DNA from: Rubrivivax sp.
GTDB lineage: Bacteria > Pseudomonadota > Gammaproteobacteria > Burkholderiales > Burkholderiaceae_C
DNA: 64,000 bases
Direction: 5' to 3'
Assembly: GCA_020248945.1 (NCBI GenBank)
Contig: JADCGQ010000023.1
Span: 1-64,000 of the forward strand
Position 1 is the first letter of the stretch; every line of letters begins with the position of its first letter. Under the pieces are notes generated by a model that was not told where the DNA came from, ran no database searches, and was given only the letters and a program-made list of their open reading frames with translations. The position numbers and the translations under genes are program-made. Shown in pieces: positions 9,502-16,885 of this stretch.

Positions 9502-10664
9502 TCGCCGCCGCCCTGACCGTGTTCCGCAAGGAGCTTGTCGACGCCCTGCGCGACCGCCGCACGCTGGTGATGGTGCTGCTGTCGAGCGTGGCCATCGGGC
9601 CGCTGGTGCTGGTGCTGATCAGCGCCCTCGTCTCGGGCCTGGAGAAGCGTGCCGAGGCGCGCGAGGTGGTGGCCATCGGCATCGAGCACGCGCCGTCGCT
9701 GCGCAACTACATCGAGCGCCAGACCTTCACGGTGCGCGAGGCGCCGCCCGAGCACGAGGCGCTGCTGCGCGACAACAAACTCGGCGATCCGGTGGTGGTG
9801 GTGGCGCCCGGCTTCGAGGCCGCCCTGGCGCGCGGCGAGATGCCCTTGGTGGAGGTGGTGTCGAGCAGCTCCAACCAGCGCGCGCAGGCCGGCGTGCGGC
9901 GCGTCACGACGCTGCTGCAGGGCTTCAACACCGAGCAGGCCACGCTGCGGCTGGTGATGCGCGGCGTGAGCCCGGCGATGCTGCGGCCGGTGGAGGTGGA
10001 AGAGCGCGACGTGGCCGACCGCACCGCGCGTGCCGCGCAGCTGGCGACGATGGTGCCCTTCTTCGTGCTGATGGCGGTGCTGTACGGCTCGCTCAACGCG
10101 GCGCTCGACACCACCGCCGGCGAGCGCGAGCGCGGCTCGCTGGAACCGCTGCTGATGAACCCGATGCCGCACTTCGCGCTGGTGCTGGGCAAGTGGGGTG
10201 CGGTGGCTGCGGTGGGCATGCTGATCGCGCTGCTGAGTTGCCTGAGTTTCCTGCCCGGGCAGTGGCTGATGCGCAGCGAGGCGCTGGCGGCGATGTTCCG
10301 CTTCGGGCCCCACGAGGCGGCGGCCTTCATCGCGCTGCTGCTGCCGCTGGCCGGCGCGCTGGCCGCGTTGCTGATGGCGATTGCCATCCGCAGCAAGAGC
10401 TTCAAGGAGGCGCAGGCCGGCACGACGGTGGTGGTGCTCGCGGTGTCGCTGCTGCCGTTGGTGACCATCTTCAACCAGGAAGGCACGGCGCCGTGGCACT
10501 ACTGGGTGCCGGCCCTGTCGCAGACCACGTTGATGGGCAGCGTGCTCAAGGGCGAGGTCGTGAGCCTGCCCGACGTGGCCGCCTCGGTGGGCTCCAGCGT
10601 GCTGCTGTGCGCCGTGGCGCTGGTGGTGGTGAGCCGGTTGCTGAGGGCGGCCGCACTGAAGTGA
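9498..10664 (+). CDS. natB: ABC exporter permease, NatB type
   Basis: This 388-residue membrane protein has one N-terminal helix (TLVMVLLSSVAIGPLVLVLI), a large extracytoplasmic domain of about residues 45-180, and a cluster of C-terminal helices. The sequence FRKELVDALRDRRTL at the start and ERERGSLEPLLMNP before the helix cluster are hallmarks of NatB/ABC-2 permeases. ATGA overlap with the ATPase gene marks a two-gene export unit. It ends immediately beside the convergent minus-strand gene. Confidence 0.85.
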
Positions 10665-11060
10665 TCAGGCGGCCAGCCGCAGGCTCTGGCGGCTGCGCGC
10701 GAGGCTGACCTCGTCCTGCCAGGGCAGCTCGTGGATCAGGGCGTGCAGCGCCAGCAGGCGCTGCCCGTCGGGCAGGCACAGGCCCGCGCCGTCGTGCAGC
10801 TCGACGTTGGCCAGCACCACCATCGGGTCGTCCATGGCCACGACGTTGGCGCGCACCTCGCGCCACTCCCAGGCCACGCCGATGCGGCGGCCGCCTTGGT
10901 CGACACCCCACACCGCCTGGCCGCGGTGCAGGCCGGGCACCTCGTCGTCGTCTTCGACCGAAGTGCCGAGGTGGCGGAAGTCTCGGGCCATCGAACGCCA
11001 GTCGTTCACACCGGTCACGACCTTGGGCCAAGTCACGATATGCCAGCTCGGAATCGCCAT
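10665..11060 (-). CDS. Hypothetical protein
   Basis: I do not recognise this 131-residue soluble protein. It has no signal peptide. It opens with MAIPSWHIVTWPKVVTGVNDW and has conserved-looking segments RIGVAWEWREV and ALHALIHELPWQDE. I chose the ATG at 11060 because GGAG lies 7 bases upstream; an in-frame ATG at 11072 is possible. It is divergent from the luxR-type gene across a 103-bp region that contains a lux-box-like site and an inverted repeat, so it may be part of the same regulon. Confidence 0.55.
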   Translation of the reverse strand: MAIPSWHIVTWPKVVTGVNDWRSMARDFRHLGTSVEDDDEVPGLHRGQAVWGVDQGGRRIGVAWEWREVRANVVAMDDPMVVLANVELHDGAGLCLPDGQRLLALHALIHELPWQDEVSLARSRQSLRLAA

Positions 11061-11085
11061 CACAATCTCCATTCGCGTGCCATAG

Positions 11086-11109
11086 GATGAGCGGGAGTGT
11101 TGGCTCATC
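11086..11109. repeat. Inverted repeat GATGAGC-N10-GCTCATC in a divergent promoter region
   Basis: The two 7-bp arms lie at 11086-11092 and 11103-11109, between the minus-strand gene starting at 11060 and the luxR-type gene. The sequence could be an operator or a 5' UTR hairpin for the minus-strand gene. Function is unknown. Confidence 0.35.
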
Positions 11110-11126
11110 GACCCGACACGCGCAAG

Positions 11127-11142
11127 CTATCAACTCTGTCAG
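11127..11142. promoter_or_regulatory. lux-box-like site upstream of luxR-type gene
   Basis: CTATCAACTCTGTCAG fits the lux-box frame CT-N12-AG. Its left half CTATCAAC is identical to the left half of the perfect palindrome at 11962-11977. It sits 22 bases before the luxR-type start codon and overlaps the likely core promoter, so autoregulation is plausible. The second half-site is degenerate. Confidence 0.55.
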
Positions 11143-11163
11143 GTCAGCGGACAGATTCCACGG

Positions 11164-11877
11164 ATGCGTCAGCAGGATCTCATCGAGATTGGCCAGTCAG
11201 CGGACCTCTCGAGCTTCGAGCGGGGCCTGGTCCGGCTCGCGGGTGAGTTGGACTTCCCGCTCGTGTGCGGCACGCTCGTGGTTGAGCAGCCGGGCCATGA
11301 TCCCTTGTTCGTGGCCTTCGGCAACGTGCCGCGGAGCTTTGCAGATTCGTTTGCCGATCCCGCCGACTCCAAGCGCGACCCGCTGCTGCAGAAGCTCAAG
11401 CGCCTAAGCGTTCCCGTCATCTACGACCAGACCACCTACGTGAAGAGCGGCGCCGCCGACCTGTGGGAGCAGCAAGCCCGCTTCGGCTATCACACCGGCG
11501 TCGCGGTGGCCCTGCACCTGCCCAACCATGTGCACTTCGTGCTGGGCGTCGACCGCCGCGACGCGCTGCCGCGCGACGACACACAGATGACGCGCCTGAT
11601 GGGTGACCTGCAGCTGGTGGCCGTGCACGCCCAGGACGCGGCCGTGCGGCTGCTCAAGCAGGACCGGCCAGCGGCCGGCGATGAGCAGACTCTCACGCCC
11701 CGCGAACTGGAGGTGCTCAAGCTCACGATGGAGGGCTTGACGGCAGCGCAGATCAGCGAGCGGCTGATGATCTCGGTACCCACCGTCAACTTCCACACGC
11801 GCAACCTGCGCGACAAGCTCGGCGCCCACAGCAAGCACCAGGCGGTGTTGACGGCGCTTCGCCGCGGCCTGCTCTGA
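11164..11877 (+). CDS. LuxR-family quorum-sensing type regulator (LuxR solo)
   Basis: This 237-residue regulator has an N-terminal autoinducer-binding-like domain (about residues 20-165) and a C-terminal HTH (LTPRELEVLKL, then ISERLMISVPTVNFHTRNLRDKLGA). The Asp-Pro pair that contacts acyl-homoserine lactones in TraR/LuxR is retained in KRDPLLQKL, and a Trp and a Gly-rich strand follow (DLWEQ, FGYHTGVAVALHLP). The usual TraR W57/Y61 positions do not hold Trp and Tyr, suggesting altered ligand choice. No luxI synthase gene is in the window, so it is a solo here. A CAGATT -10-like box ends 6 bases before the ATG and there is no clear ribosome binding site. A perfect lux-box palindrome lies 85 bp beyond its stop. 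Confidence 0.85.
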   Translation: MRQQDLIEIGQSADLSSFERGLVRLAGELDFPLVCGTLVVEQPGHDPLFVAFGNVPRSFADSFADPADSKRDPLLQKLKRLSVPVIYDQTTYVKSGAADLWEQQARFGYHTGVAVALHLPNHVHFVLGVDRRDALPRDDTQMTRLMGDLQLVAVHAQDAAVRLLKQDRPAAGDEQTLTPRELEVLKLTMEGLTAAQISERLMISVPTVNFHTRNLRDKLGAHSKHQAVLTALRRGLL

Positions 11878-11961
11878 AGGCGCAGCGGACCGCGACTCGT
11901 AAGCGTTTGTTCCGGCCCGGGCGCGTCCTGCCTGCGCTTAGGCAAGTCCCTAGCTTCTGAC

Positions 11962-11977
11962 CTATCAACGTTGATAG
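11962..11977. promoter_or_regulatory. Perfect lux-box palindrome
   Basis: CTATCAACGTTGATAG is a perfect 16-bp palindrome matching CT-N12-AG. It lies between the luxR-type gene and the 19-codon ORF, with its centre about 84 bp before that ATG. A -10-like TGAAAT at 12001-12006 would place the transcription start near 12012, about 43 bp from the palindrome centre. That is the usual geometry for LuxR-type activation. Confidence 0.72.
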
Positions 11978-12000
11978 TTACGCGACGCGTTCGCGGCTGT

Positions 12001-12006
12001 TGAAAT
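12001..12006 (+). promoter_or_regulatory. Candidate -10 box TGAAAT for the lux-controlled transcript
   Basis: This is the best -10-like hexamer (4 of 6 matches to TATAAT) downstream of the lux palindrome. Its distance fits activator-dependent transcription from the palindrome. The call rests on spacing as much as on sequence. Confidence 0.35.
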
Positions 12007-12053
12007 CCTCCCAGGTTGCCGGGTTTGGCAAGTCAACTGTGCAGGAGATCGAC

Positions 12054-12113
12054 ATGCTGGAAATCCTCTTTGGTTTCTTCTTCGACATTCCCCGCGGCGG
12101 CGGCTGGGCCTGA
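12054..12113 (+). CDS. 19-residue micropeptide under a lux box
   Basis: The ORF encodes MLEILFGFFFDIPRGGGWA and stop. AGGAG lies 7 bases before the ATG, one of the better ribosome binding sites in the region. The first half is strongly hydrophobic (LEILFGFFF), and the second carries D-I-P-R and a Gly-Gly-Gly-Trp-Ala end. It could be a membrane-active or secreted signal peptide, a leader, or a small regulatory peptide; I recognise no family. It lies between a perfect lux-box palindrome and a strong terminator and is the only ORF with a good ribosome binding site on that transcript. Confidence 0.5.
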   Translation: MLEILFGFFFDIPRGGGWA

Positions 12114-12277
12114 CCCGGTTCTCTGACCACGGTGGTTCCGCTCGGCCTCAAGGCCCTGCGGTACTCCGGAGGTCTCCGGAAGGAGCCTCCGAAACTTTCT
12201 CGGGCCGGTGGGTGTTGGTGATCACACACCGGTCTTTTGCACACGGGGTGCCGTCCCTCATGCGCTACGTGTGTTTG
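12114..12277 (+). ncRNA. Structured RNA segment after the micropeptide ORF
   Basis: This stretch has no convincing gene but holds many inverted repeats on the + strand: ACCAC-G-GTGGT, GGCC-TCAA-GGCC, CCGGAG-GT-CTCCGG overlapping an alternative CGGAGG/CCTCCG pairing, and GGCCGGTG pairing with CACCGGTC, followed by TTTT. Overlapping alternative stems suggest a switch or small RNA. It would be the 3' part of the lux-box-driven transcript, which ends at the terminator at 12278-12307. No known RNA family was recognised. Confidence 0.35.
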
Positions 12278-12307
12278 CGCCACGCTTCATGCGTGGCGTT
12301 CTTTTTT
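12278..12307 (+). terminator. Rho-independent terminator
   Basis: CGCCACGC-TTCAT-GCGTGGCG forms a perfect 8-bp stem followed by TTCTTTTTT. It ends the transcript from the lux-box region. It is the only textbook intrinsic terminator I found in the window. It also separates this transcript from the convergent DUF2892 gene. Confidence 0.85.
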
Positions 12308-12328
12308 CTGCGGCGCCGCTTCAGGTGA

Positions 12329-12520
12329 TCAGGACTTCACCGGGCAACTGCTGAATCCGAGCACGGTGTAGAGCGGGCAGAAGCCCAGCGCCGCCGTGGC
12401 CAGGGGCACGAGGCCGATCCAGCCCCACACACCGATGGCGCCCGTGAGGGTCAGCGCGATCAGCGCCAGCCCGACAACGATGCGCAGCACGCGGTCGATG
12501 CCGCCGACATTGGTCTTCAT
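12329..12520 (-). CDS. DUF2892 (YgaP-like) small membrane protein
   Basis: This 63-residue protein has the short N-terminal stretch MKTNVGGIDRVLRIVVG and then two predicted membrane helices around a W-G-W-I-G-L turn, ending LGFCPLYTVLGFSSCPVKS. The N-G-x-DR.lRi..G and GxCPLY..lg.sTC pattern defines the DUF2892 family (YgaP membrane part), often linked to sulfur or redox-regulated loci. I chose the ATG at 12520 because AGGAG lies 8 bases upstream; the GTG at 12529 lies inside that site's spacer. It follows the Crp/Fnr-type gene, and a CRP-like palindrome lies about 74 bp before its start. Confidence 0.8.
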   Translation of the reverse strand: MKTNVGGIDRVLRIVVGLALIALTLTGAIGVWGWIGLVPLATAALGFCPLYTVLGFSSCPVKS

Positions 12521-12593
12521 GGTCTTCACTCCTGCTGGTGTGTCGGCAACAGCGCCGATGCCTTGCAGTGTGCACGCGGGGTCGCGCAGGGTC

Positions 12594-12609
12594 GGTGACC
12601 GGGGTCACC
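12594..12609. promoter_or_regulatory. CRP-like palindrome GGTGACC-GG-GGTCACC
   Basis: This perfect 7-bp inverted repeat reads GGTGA-N6-TCACC, close to the CRP consensus TGTGA-N6-TCACA. It lies between the Crp/Fnr-type regulator and the DUF2892 gene. The regulator's recognition helix (REIVSRLL) keeps the Arg-Glu..Arg residues that read GTGA in CRP, so it probably binds here. An FNR-box-like TTGAGGCGGATCAA overlaps the regulator's stop codon at 12617-12630. Confidence 0.5.
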
Positions 12610-12626
12610 CGCGGGCTTGAGGCGGA

Positions 12627-13253
12627 TCAAGCCGGGGCCTGACCCGCCGCCAGGCTGCGCAGCGCAGCCGCATCGAGCACGTCCACGCGCTCGCGGCCCA
12701 GGCTCACCCAGCCCGCCCGCTCGAAGCGGCTGAGCAGGCGCGAGACGATCTCGCGCACGGTGCCCAGCTCATCGGCCAGTGCCTGGTGCGTGATGCGGAT
12801 CGGGCTGCCACGACCCAGCAGCGCCTGCGCCAGGCGCTGGTCCAGGCGCTGGAAGGCCACCGCCTCGGCCAGCGACATCAAGTCGGCTAGGCGTTCGGCG
12901 AAGGTGCCGAAGACAAAGCGGCGAAAGCGCGCGTCTGCAACGGCCTGATCGAAGCCCGCGCGTCCGAGCAGCACCAGTTCCGTCGGCTCCAGGGCCACGC
13001 CGTGCGCGCTGAGTGCCTGTGCCGCCGTGAGGCCGGCCGTCGACACGACGCAGATCTCCCCCGGCGTGACCCGGTACAGCTCCAGTTGCCGCCCCCCGGG
13101 CGAGCCACGCGACACCTGCACGGCGCCACTCAACACCAGCGGAAAGCCCTGGCATGGCGCACCTTCCTCGAACAGCCGGGTGTGGGCGGGCACCTGCAGC
13201 CACGCGGCATCGGCGAACACGGCGTCGCTCAACGCCGAAGGCCACGCGGCCAA
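12627..13253 (-). CDS. Crp/Fnr-family transcription regulator
   Basis: This 208-residue regulator has an N-terminal cyclic-nucleotide-binding-like beta barrel (about residues 20-125: LFEEGAPCQGFPLVLSGAVQV, then PGEICVVS) and a C-terminal winged helix (about 145-200: ITHQALADELGTVREIVSRLLSRFERAGWV). It lacks the N-terminal cysteine cluster of FNR, so it is not an oxygen sensor of that kind; the effector is unknown. The displayed start is TTG at 13253. The frame stays open further upstream with family-like sequence ([11 protein letters not shown]), but no ATG, GTG or TTG is there, so translation may begin at a CTG overlapping the YkgJ-type stop codon. Confidence 0.78.
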   Translation of the reverse strand: MAAWPSALSDAVFADAAWLQVPAHTRLFEEGAPCQGFPLVLSGAVQVSRGSPGGRQLELYRVTPGEICVVSTAGLTAAQALSAHGVALEPTELVLLGRAGFDQAVADARFRRFVFGTFAERLADLMSLAEAVAFQRLDQRLAQALLGRGSPIRITHQALADELGTVREIVSRLLSRFERAGWVSLGRERVDVLDAAALRSLAAGQAPA

Positions 13254-13300
13254 GGCCGGGTAGGCGGCACACAGTCGATCGAGCTGATTCGGGTTCAGGG

Positions 13301-13558
13301 TCAGCCCGGCGCGGTGTGCTCTTCAAGCCGCTGCAGCCACATCATCGCCTCCGCTCGCGAGCTGCCACACATGGCCGGCTGCGGCTGCAGCGAGCGGCAC
13401 ACCCGCGGCCGCTCCGGGCGGCCGAACAGGCGACACCGCTCCTGGGCGTCGAGCTGGATGCAGCGCACGCCGGCGGGCTTGCCCTCGGGCATGCCCGGGA
13501 TCGGCGAACTGATGGACGGCGCCGTGCAGCAGGCGCCGCAGTGGGGGCGGCAGTCCAT
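13301..13558 (-). CDS. YkgJ-family cysteine cluster protein
   Basis: This 85-residue protein has seven cysteines in the YkgJ arrangement: [17 protein letters not shown], then CIQLD..ERCRLF, then PRVCRSLQP and CG. It also has the family's [14 protein letters not shown] segment. Members bind zinc or an iron-sulfur cluster; their function is poorly known. The gene is the first of a minus-strand group with the Crp/Fnr-type regulator and DUF2892 genes, divergent from mnmG. No good ribosome binding site is visible before the ATG. Confidence 0.8.
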   Translation of the reverse strand: MDCRPHCGACCTAPSISSPIPGMPEGKPAGVRCIQLDAQERCRLFGRPERPRVCRSLQPQPAMCGSSRAEAMMWLQRLEEHTAPG

Positions 13559-13609
13559 GGAAGCGATGCTATCGATGGCACCGCACTGCAAGCGGCCGGT
13601 GCGGGTTCG

Positions 13610-13615
13610 TAAAAT
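13610..13615 (+). promoter_or_regulatory. -10-like hexamer TAAAAT before mnmG
   Basis: TAAAAT (5 of 6 matches to TATAAT) ends 6 bases before the mnmG ATG at 13622, with no Shine-Dalgarno sequence between them. A leaderless mnmG transcript is therefore likely. Confidence 0.5.
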
Positions 13616-13621
13616 CACGCG

Positions 13622-15589
13622 ATGTTGCACCCTCAGGAATTCGACGTCATCGTTGTGGGTGGCGGTCATGCCGGCACCGAGGCCGCGTTGGCTGCCGCCC
13701 GCATGGGCTGCACCACCTTGCTGTTGACGCACAACATCGAGACGCTGGGGCAGATGAGCTGCAACCCCAGCATCGGCGGCATCGGCAAGGGCCACCTGGT
13801 GAAGGAGGTCGACGCCCTCGGCGGCGCCATGGCCGCAGCCACCGACGAAGCCGGCATCCAGTTCCGCATCCTCAACGGCAGCAAGGGTCCGGCCGTGCGC
13901 GCCACGCGGGCGCAGGCCGACCGCGTGCTCTACAAGGCCGCGATCCGCCAGCGCCTGGAGAACCAGCCGAACCTGTGGTTGTTCCAGCAGGCCGTGGACG
14001 ACCTGATGGTGCAAGGCGACCGGGTGGTGGGGGCCATCACGCAAGTGGGTGTCCGCTTCCGCAGCCGCACCGTGGTGCTGACGGCCGGCACTTTTCTCGA
14101 CGGCCGCATCCACGTGGGGCTGCAGAACTACAGCGCCGGGCGTGCGGGCGATCCGCCGGCAGTCAGCCTGTCGGCGCGGCTGAAGGAGTTGAAGCTGCCG
14201 CAGGGGCGCCTCAAGACCGGCACGCCGCCGCGCATCGATGGCCGCTCGATCGATTTCTCGAAGCTGCAAGAGCAGCCCGGCGATCTCGACCCGGTGCCGG
14301 TGTTCAGCTTCCTGGGCCAGGCGTCTCAGCATCCACGGCAGGTGCCGTGCTGGATCACGCACACGCACGCCGGCACGCACGACATCATCCGCAGCGGCTT
14401 CGACCGCAGCCCGATGTTCACCGGCGTCATCGAAGGCGTGGGCCCGCGCTACTGCCCGAGCATCGAGGACAAGGTCAACCGCTTCGCCGACAAGGACTCG
14501 CACCAGATCTTCCTCGAGCCCGAGGGTCTGACGACGCACGAGTTCTATCCCAACGGCATCAGCACCAGCCTGCCGTTCGACGTGCAGCTGGCGGCCGTGC
14601 GCTCGCTGCCGGGGCTGGAGAACGCGCACATCCTGCGGCCGGGCTACGCCATCGAGTACGACTACTTCGACCCGCGCGCGCTGAAGCCCAGCTTCGAGAC
14701 GCAGGCCATCGGCGGCCTGTTCTTCGCCGGGCAGATCAACGGCACCACGGGCTACGAGGAAGCGGCTGCACAAGGCCTGTACGCCGGCGCCAACGCGGCG
14801 CTGCAGGCGCAAGGGCGCGAGCCGCTGTCGCTGCGGCGTGATCAAGCCTACCTGGGCGTGCTGGCGGACGACCTCGTCACCAAGGGCGTGACCGAGCCCT
14901 ACCGCATGTTCACCAGCCGCGCCGAGTTCCGGCTGCAGCTGCGCGAGGACAACGCCGATCTGCGCCTCACGGCCCTCGGGCATGAGCTGGGTTTGGTCGA
15001 CGAGCGCCGCTGGGCCGCCTTCCAGACCAAGCGCGAGCGCCTGGAGCGCGAGCTGCAGCGCCTGAAGACCGTGTGGCTGCGCCCCGCCACGCTGCCGGCC
15101 GAGGCCGCCGAGCGGCTGCTGGGCAAGGCGCTGGAGCACGAGTACGCGCTGGCCGACCTGCTGCGCCGGCCGGGTGTCGGCTTCGACGCCGTGGCCGAAG
15201 CCGCCCGGCTGGCCCGGCATCCGCAGGCTGTTTCACGTGAAACGCTGCGCGCCGAGTGGGGCGCGGCTGCGGCCGACGAGGTGATCGAACAAACCGAGAT
15301 CCACGTCAAGTACGCCGGCTACATCGAAAAGCAGCAAGACGAAGTGGAGCGCAGCGCGGCCCACGAGCTGACGCCACTGCCAGCGGATCTGGACTACAGC
15401 CAGGTGCACGCGCTGTCGTTCGAGGTGCGCCAGACCTTGCAACGCCACCGCCCCGCCACCTTGGGCCAGGCCTCGCGCATGTCGGGCGTGACACCCGCCG
15501 CGATCTCGCTGCTGCTCGTTCACCTGAAGAAAAAGCGTCTGGCCGGCTTTGCCGCCGGCGCGCCGGCCGCGCAAGACCACGCGGCCTGA
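13622..15589 (+). CDS. mnmG: tRNA uridine-5-carboxymethylaminomethyl modification enzyme MnmG (GidA)
   Basis: This 655-residue FAD protein works with MnmE to modify the wobble uridine U34 of tRNAs. The dinucleotide-binding motif [18 protein letters not shown] is at about residues 12-29. The conserved [29 protein letters not shown] and [15 protein letters not shown] segments follow, with a full-length C-terminal tRNA/MnmE-binding region. Length and motifs are standard. It opens the mnmG-rsmG-parAB region common near the replication origin. A parS-like site is embedded in its 3' part (15229-15244). Confidence 0.97.
   Translation: MLHPQEFDVIVVGGGHAGTEAALAAARMGCTTLLLTHNIETLGQMSCNPSIGGIGKGHLVKEVDALGGAMAAATDEAGIQFRILNGSKGPAVRATRAQADRVLYKAAIRQRLENQPNLWLFQQAVDDLMVQGDRVVGAITQVGVRFRSRTVVLTAGTFLDGRIHVGLQNYSAGRAGDPPAVSLSARLKELKLPQGRLKTGTPPRIDGRSIDFSKLQEQPGDLDPVPVFSFLGQASQHPRQVPCWITHTHAGTHDIIRSGFDRSPMFTGVIEGVGPRYCPSIEDKVNRFADKDSHQIFLEPEGLTTHEFYPNGISTSLPFDVQLAAVRSLPGLENAHILRPGYAIEYDYFDPRALKPSFETQAIGGLFFAGQINGTTGYEEAAAQGLYAGANAALQAQGREPLSLRRDQAYLGVLADDLVTKGVTEPYRMFTSRAEFRLQLREDNADLRLTALGHELGLVDERRWAAFQTKRERLERELQRLKTVWLRPATLPAEAAERLLGKALEHEYALADLLRRPGVGFDAVAEAARLARHPQAVSRETLRAEWGAAAADEVIEQTEIHVKYAGYIEKQQDEVERSAAHELTPLPADLDYSQVHALSFEVRQTLQRHRPATLGQASRMSGVTPAAISLLLVHLKKKRLAGFAAGAPAAQDHAA
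15229..15244. promoter_or_regulatory. parS-like centromere site inside mnmG
   Basis: TGTTTCACGTGAAACG matches the bacterial parS consensus TGTTTCACGTGAAACA at 15 of 16 positions. It lies within the mnmG coding sequence, near parA and parB, as expected for a ParB loading site next to the origin. Confidence 0.85.
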
Positions 15590-15593
15590 TCAC

Positions 15594-16259
15594 GTGAACC
15601 CCCTGCCGGCCGAAGACACGCAGCGCCTCGACGAGCTCTCCGACGCGCTCGGCTTGCCAATCACAGCCGCCCAGCGCCAGCACTTGTTGGCCTACGTCGA
15701 GCAACTCGCCCGCTGGAACGCCACCTACAACCTGACAGCCGTGCGAGACCGCGCCGCCGTCTGGAGCCAGCACATCGCCGATTGCCTGGCCGTGCTGCCG
15801 GCGCTCGACCGCCACCTCGCCACCCGCCCGGACACCCGCCGCGTGCTGGATGTCGGCAGTGGCGGCGGCCTGCCCGGCGTGCTGCTCGCGGTGATGCGCC
15901 CTGGCCTGGATGTGACCTGCGTCGACACTGTCGGCAAGAAGGCCGCGTTCATCCGCCAGGTGGCCGGGACTCTGGGCCTGCCCAATCTGCACACCGCCCA
16001 CAGCCGCGTCGAAGCCCTGCGCGCTCCGCCCTTCGACTTGATCACCTCACGGGCCTTTGCCGCCTTGCCGGACTTCGTGCGCCTGACGAAGCCGCTGCTG
16101 TCCGCCGGTGGCGCCTGGCTGGCGATGAAAGGCAAACATCCCGCGGACGAGATCGCCGGCCTGCCGGCTGAGGTGGCGGTGTTTCACGTGGAACCTGTCG
16201 CCGTGCCCGGCCTCGACGCCGAGCGCTGCCTCGTCTGGCTACAACCGAAGGCCCCATGA
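15594..16259 (+). CDS. rsmG: 16S rRNA (guanine-N7) methyltransferase RsmG (GidB)
   Basis: This 221-residue SAM-dependent enzyme methylates G527 in the 530 loop of 16S rRNA. The WNATYNLTAVRD segment, the SAM motif VLDVGSGGGLPGVLLA, the CVDTVGKKAAFIRQV segment and the ITSRAFA motif are all in family order. I chose the GTG at 15594 because the sequence upstream belongs to the end of mnmG and is not family-like. Its end overlaps the lipocalin start (ATGA). A second parS-like site lies near its 3' end. Confidence 0.95.
   Translation: MNPLPAEDTQRLDELSDALGLPITAAQRQHLLAYVEQLARWNATYNLTAVRDRAAVWSQHIADCLAVLPALDRHLATRPDTRRVLDVGSGGGLPGVLLAVMRPGLDVTCVDTVGKKAAFIRQVAGTLGLPNLHTAHSRVEALRAPPFDLITSRAFAALPDFVRLTKPLLSAGGAWLAMKGKHPADEIAGLPAEVAVFHVEPVAVPGLDAERCLVWLQPKAP
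16180..16195. promoter_or_regulatory. parS-like site inside rsmG
   Basis: TGTTTCACGTGGAACC matches the general parS consensus at 14 of 16 positions and closely resembles the Pseudomonas form TGTTCCACGTGGAACC. It lies about 950 bp from the site in mnmG and 1.3 kb before parA. Confidence 0.75.
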
Positions 16260-16873
16260 ACATCTCCCGCTGCACCCTCGCCTCGATCGCTGGTGTGATC
16301 GCCTTGCTGGCATTCGGCGCACCTGCAGCAGCCCGGGCCCAGAGCCCCGCCGCACAGCCACCCGCCGAGCCCCTCACCGCGCTCCCCAGCCTCGACGTCC
16401 CCGCCTACATGGGCACCTGGTACCAGGTGGCGTGGTTCTCCAACCGCTTCCAGAAGCAGTGCGTCAGCGACACCCGCGCGGAGTACCGCCAGCGCGACGA
16501 CGGCCGCATCGAGGTGATCAACCGGTGCCGCCTGGCCAACGGCCAGTTCGACGACGCCGATGGCATCGCGCGCCCCGCCGGATCCACCCTCGCACAGAAC
16601 CGACTGAGCCCCGCCACGCTGGAAGTGAGCTTCCTGCCGGCCCTGCTGCGCTGGCTTCCGGCCTGGGGCAGCTACTGGGTCATCGCACGGGCCGACGACG
16701 GCCGCTACGCCGTGGTCAGCGAGCCACAACGGCAGTACCTCTGGGTGCTGGCGCGTGCGCCGCGGCTCTCGGCCGACGACGAAGCGACGATACGATCGGC
16801 ACTGCTTCGGCAGGGCTTTGACCTGAGCCGCTGGCAAGCCCACGCCCACACCCCCGACGCGCCCAGCCGCTGA
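16256..16873 (+). CDS. blc: Lipocalin family protein (Blc-like)
   Basis: This 205-residue precursor has a Sec signal peptide of about residues 1-28 (cleavage after ARA). The lipocalin signature GTWYQVAWFSNRFQK and the CVSDTRAEYRQRDDGRIEVINRC segment match bacterial Blc proteins, which bind lipids such as lysophospholipids. The WVIARADDGRYAVVSEP.RQYLWVLAR segment is the conserved beta-barrel end. There is no lipobox cysteine at the cleavage site, so unlike E. coli Blc it is predicted to be soluble in the periplasm. The start overlaps rsmG by four bases. Confidence 0.88.
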   Translation: MNISRCTLASIAGVIALLAFGAPAAARAQSPAAQPPAEPLTALPSLDVPAYMGTWYQVAWFSNRFQKQCVSDTRAEYRQRDDGRIEVINRCRLANGQFDDADGIARPAGSTLAQNRLSPATLEVSFLPALLRWLPAWGSYWVIARADDGRYAVVSEPQRQYLWVLARAPRLSADDEATIRSALLRQGFDLSRWQAHAHTPDAPSR

Positions 16874-16885
16874 GGAACCCCTGCC

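Noticed and set aside
12260..12328. 22-codon ORF (MRYVCLRHASC...) overlapping the terminator
   Set aside because: It runs through the terminator stem and T tract and lacks a ribosome binding site.
15588..15603. Third parS-like sequence CTGATCACGTGAACCC at the rsmG start
   Set aside because: Only the core matches; six of sixteen positions differ, so it is not counted as a site.
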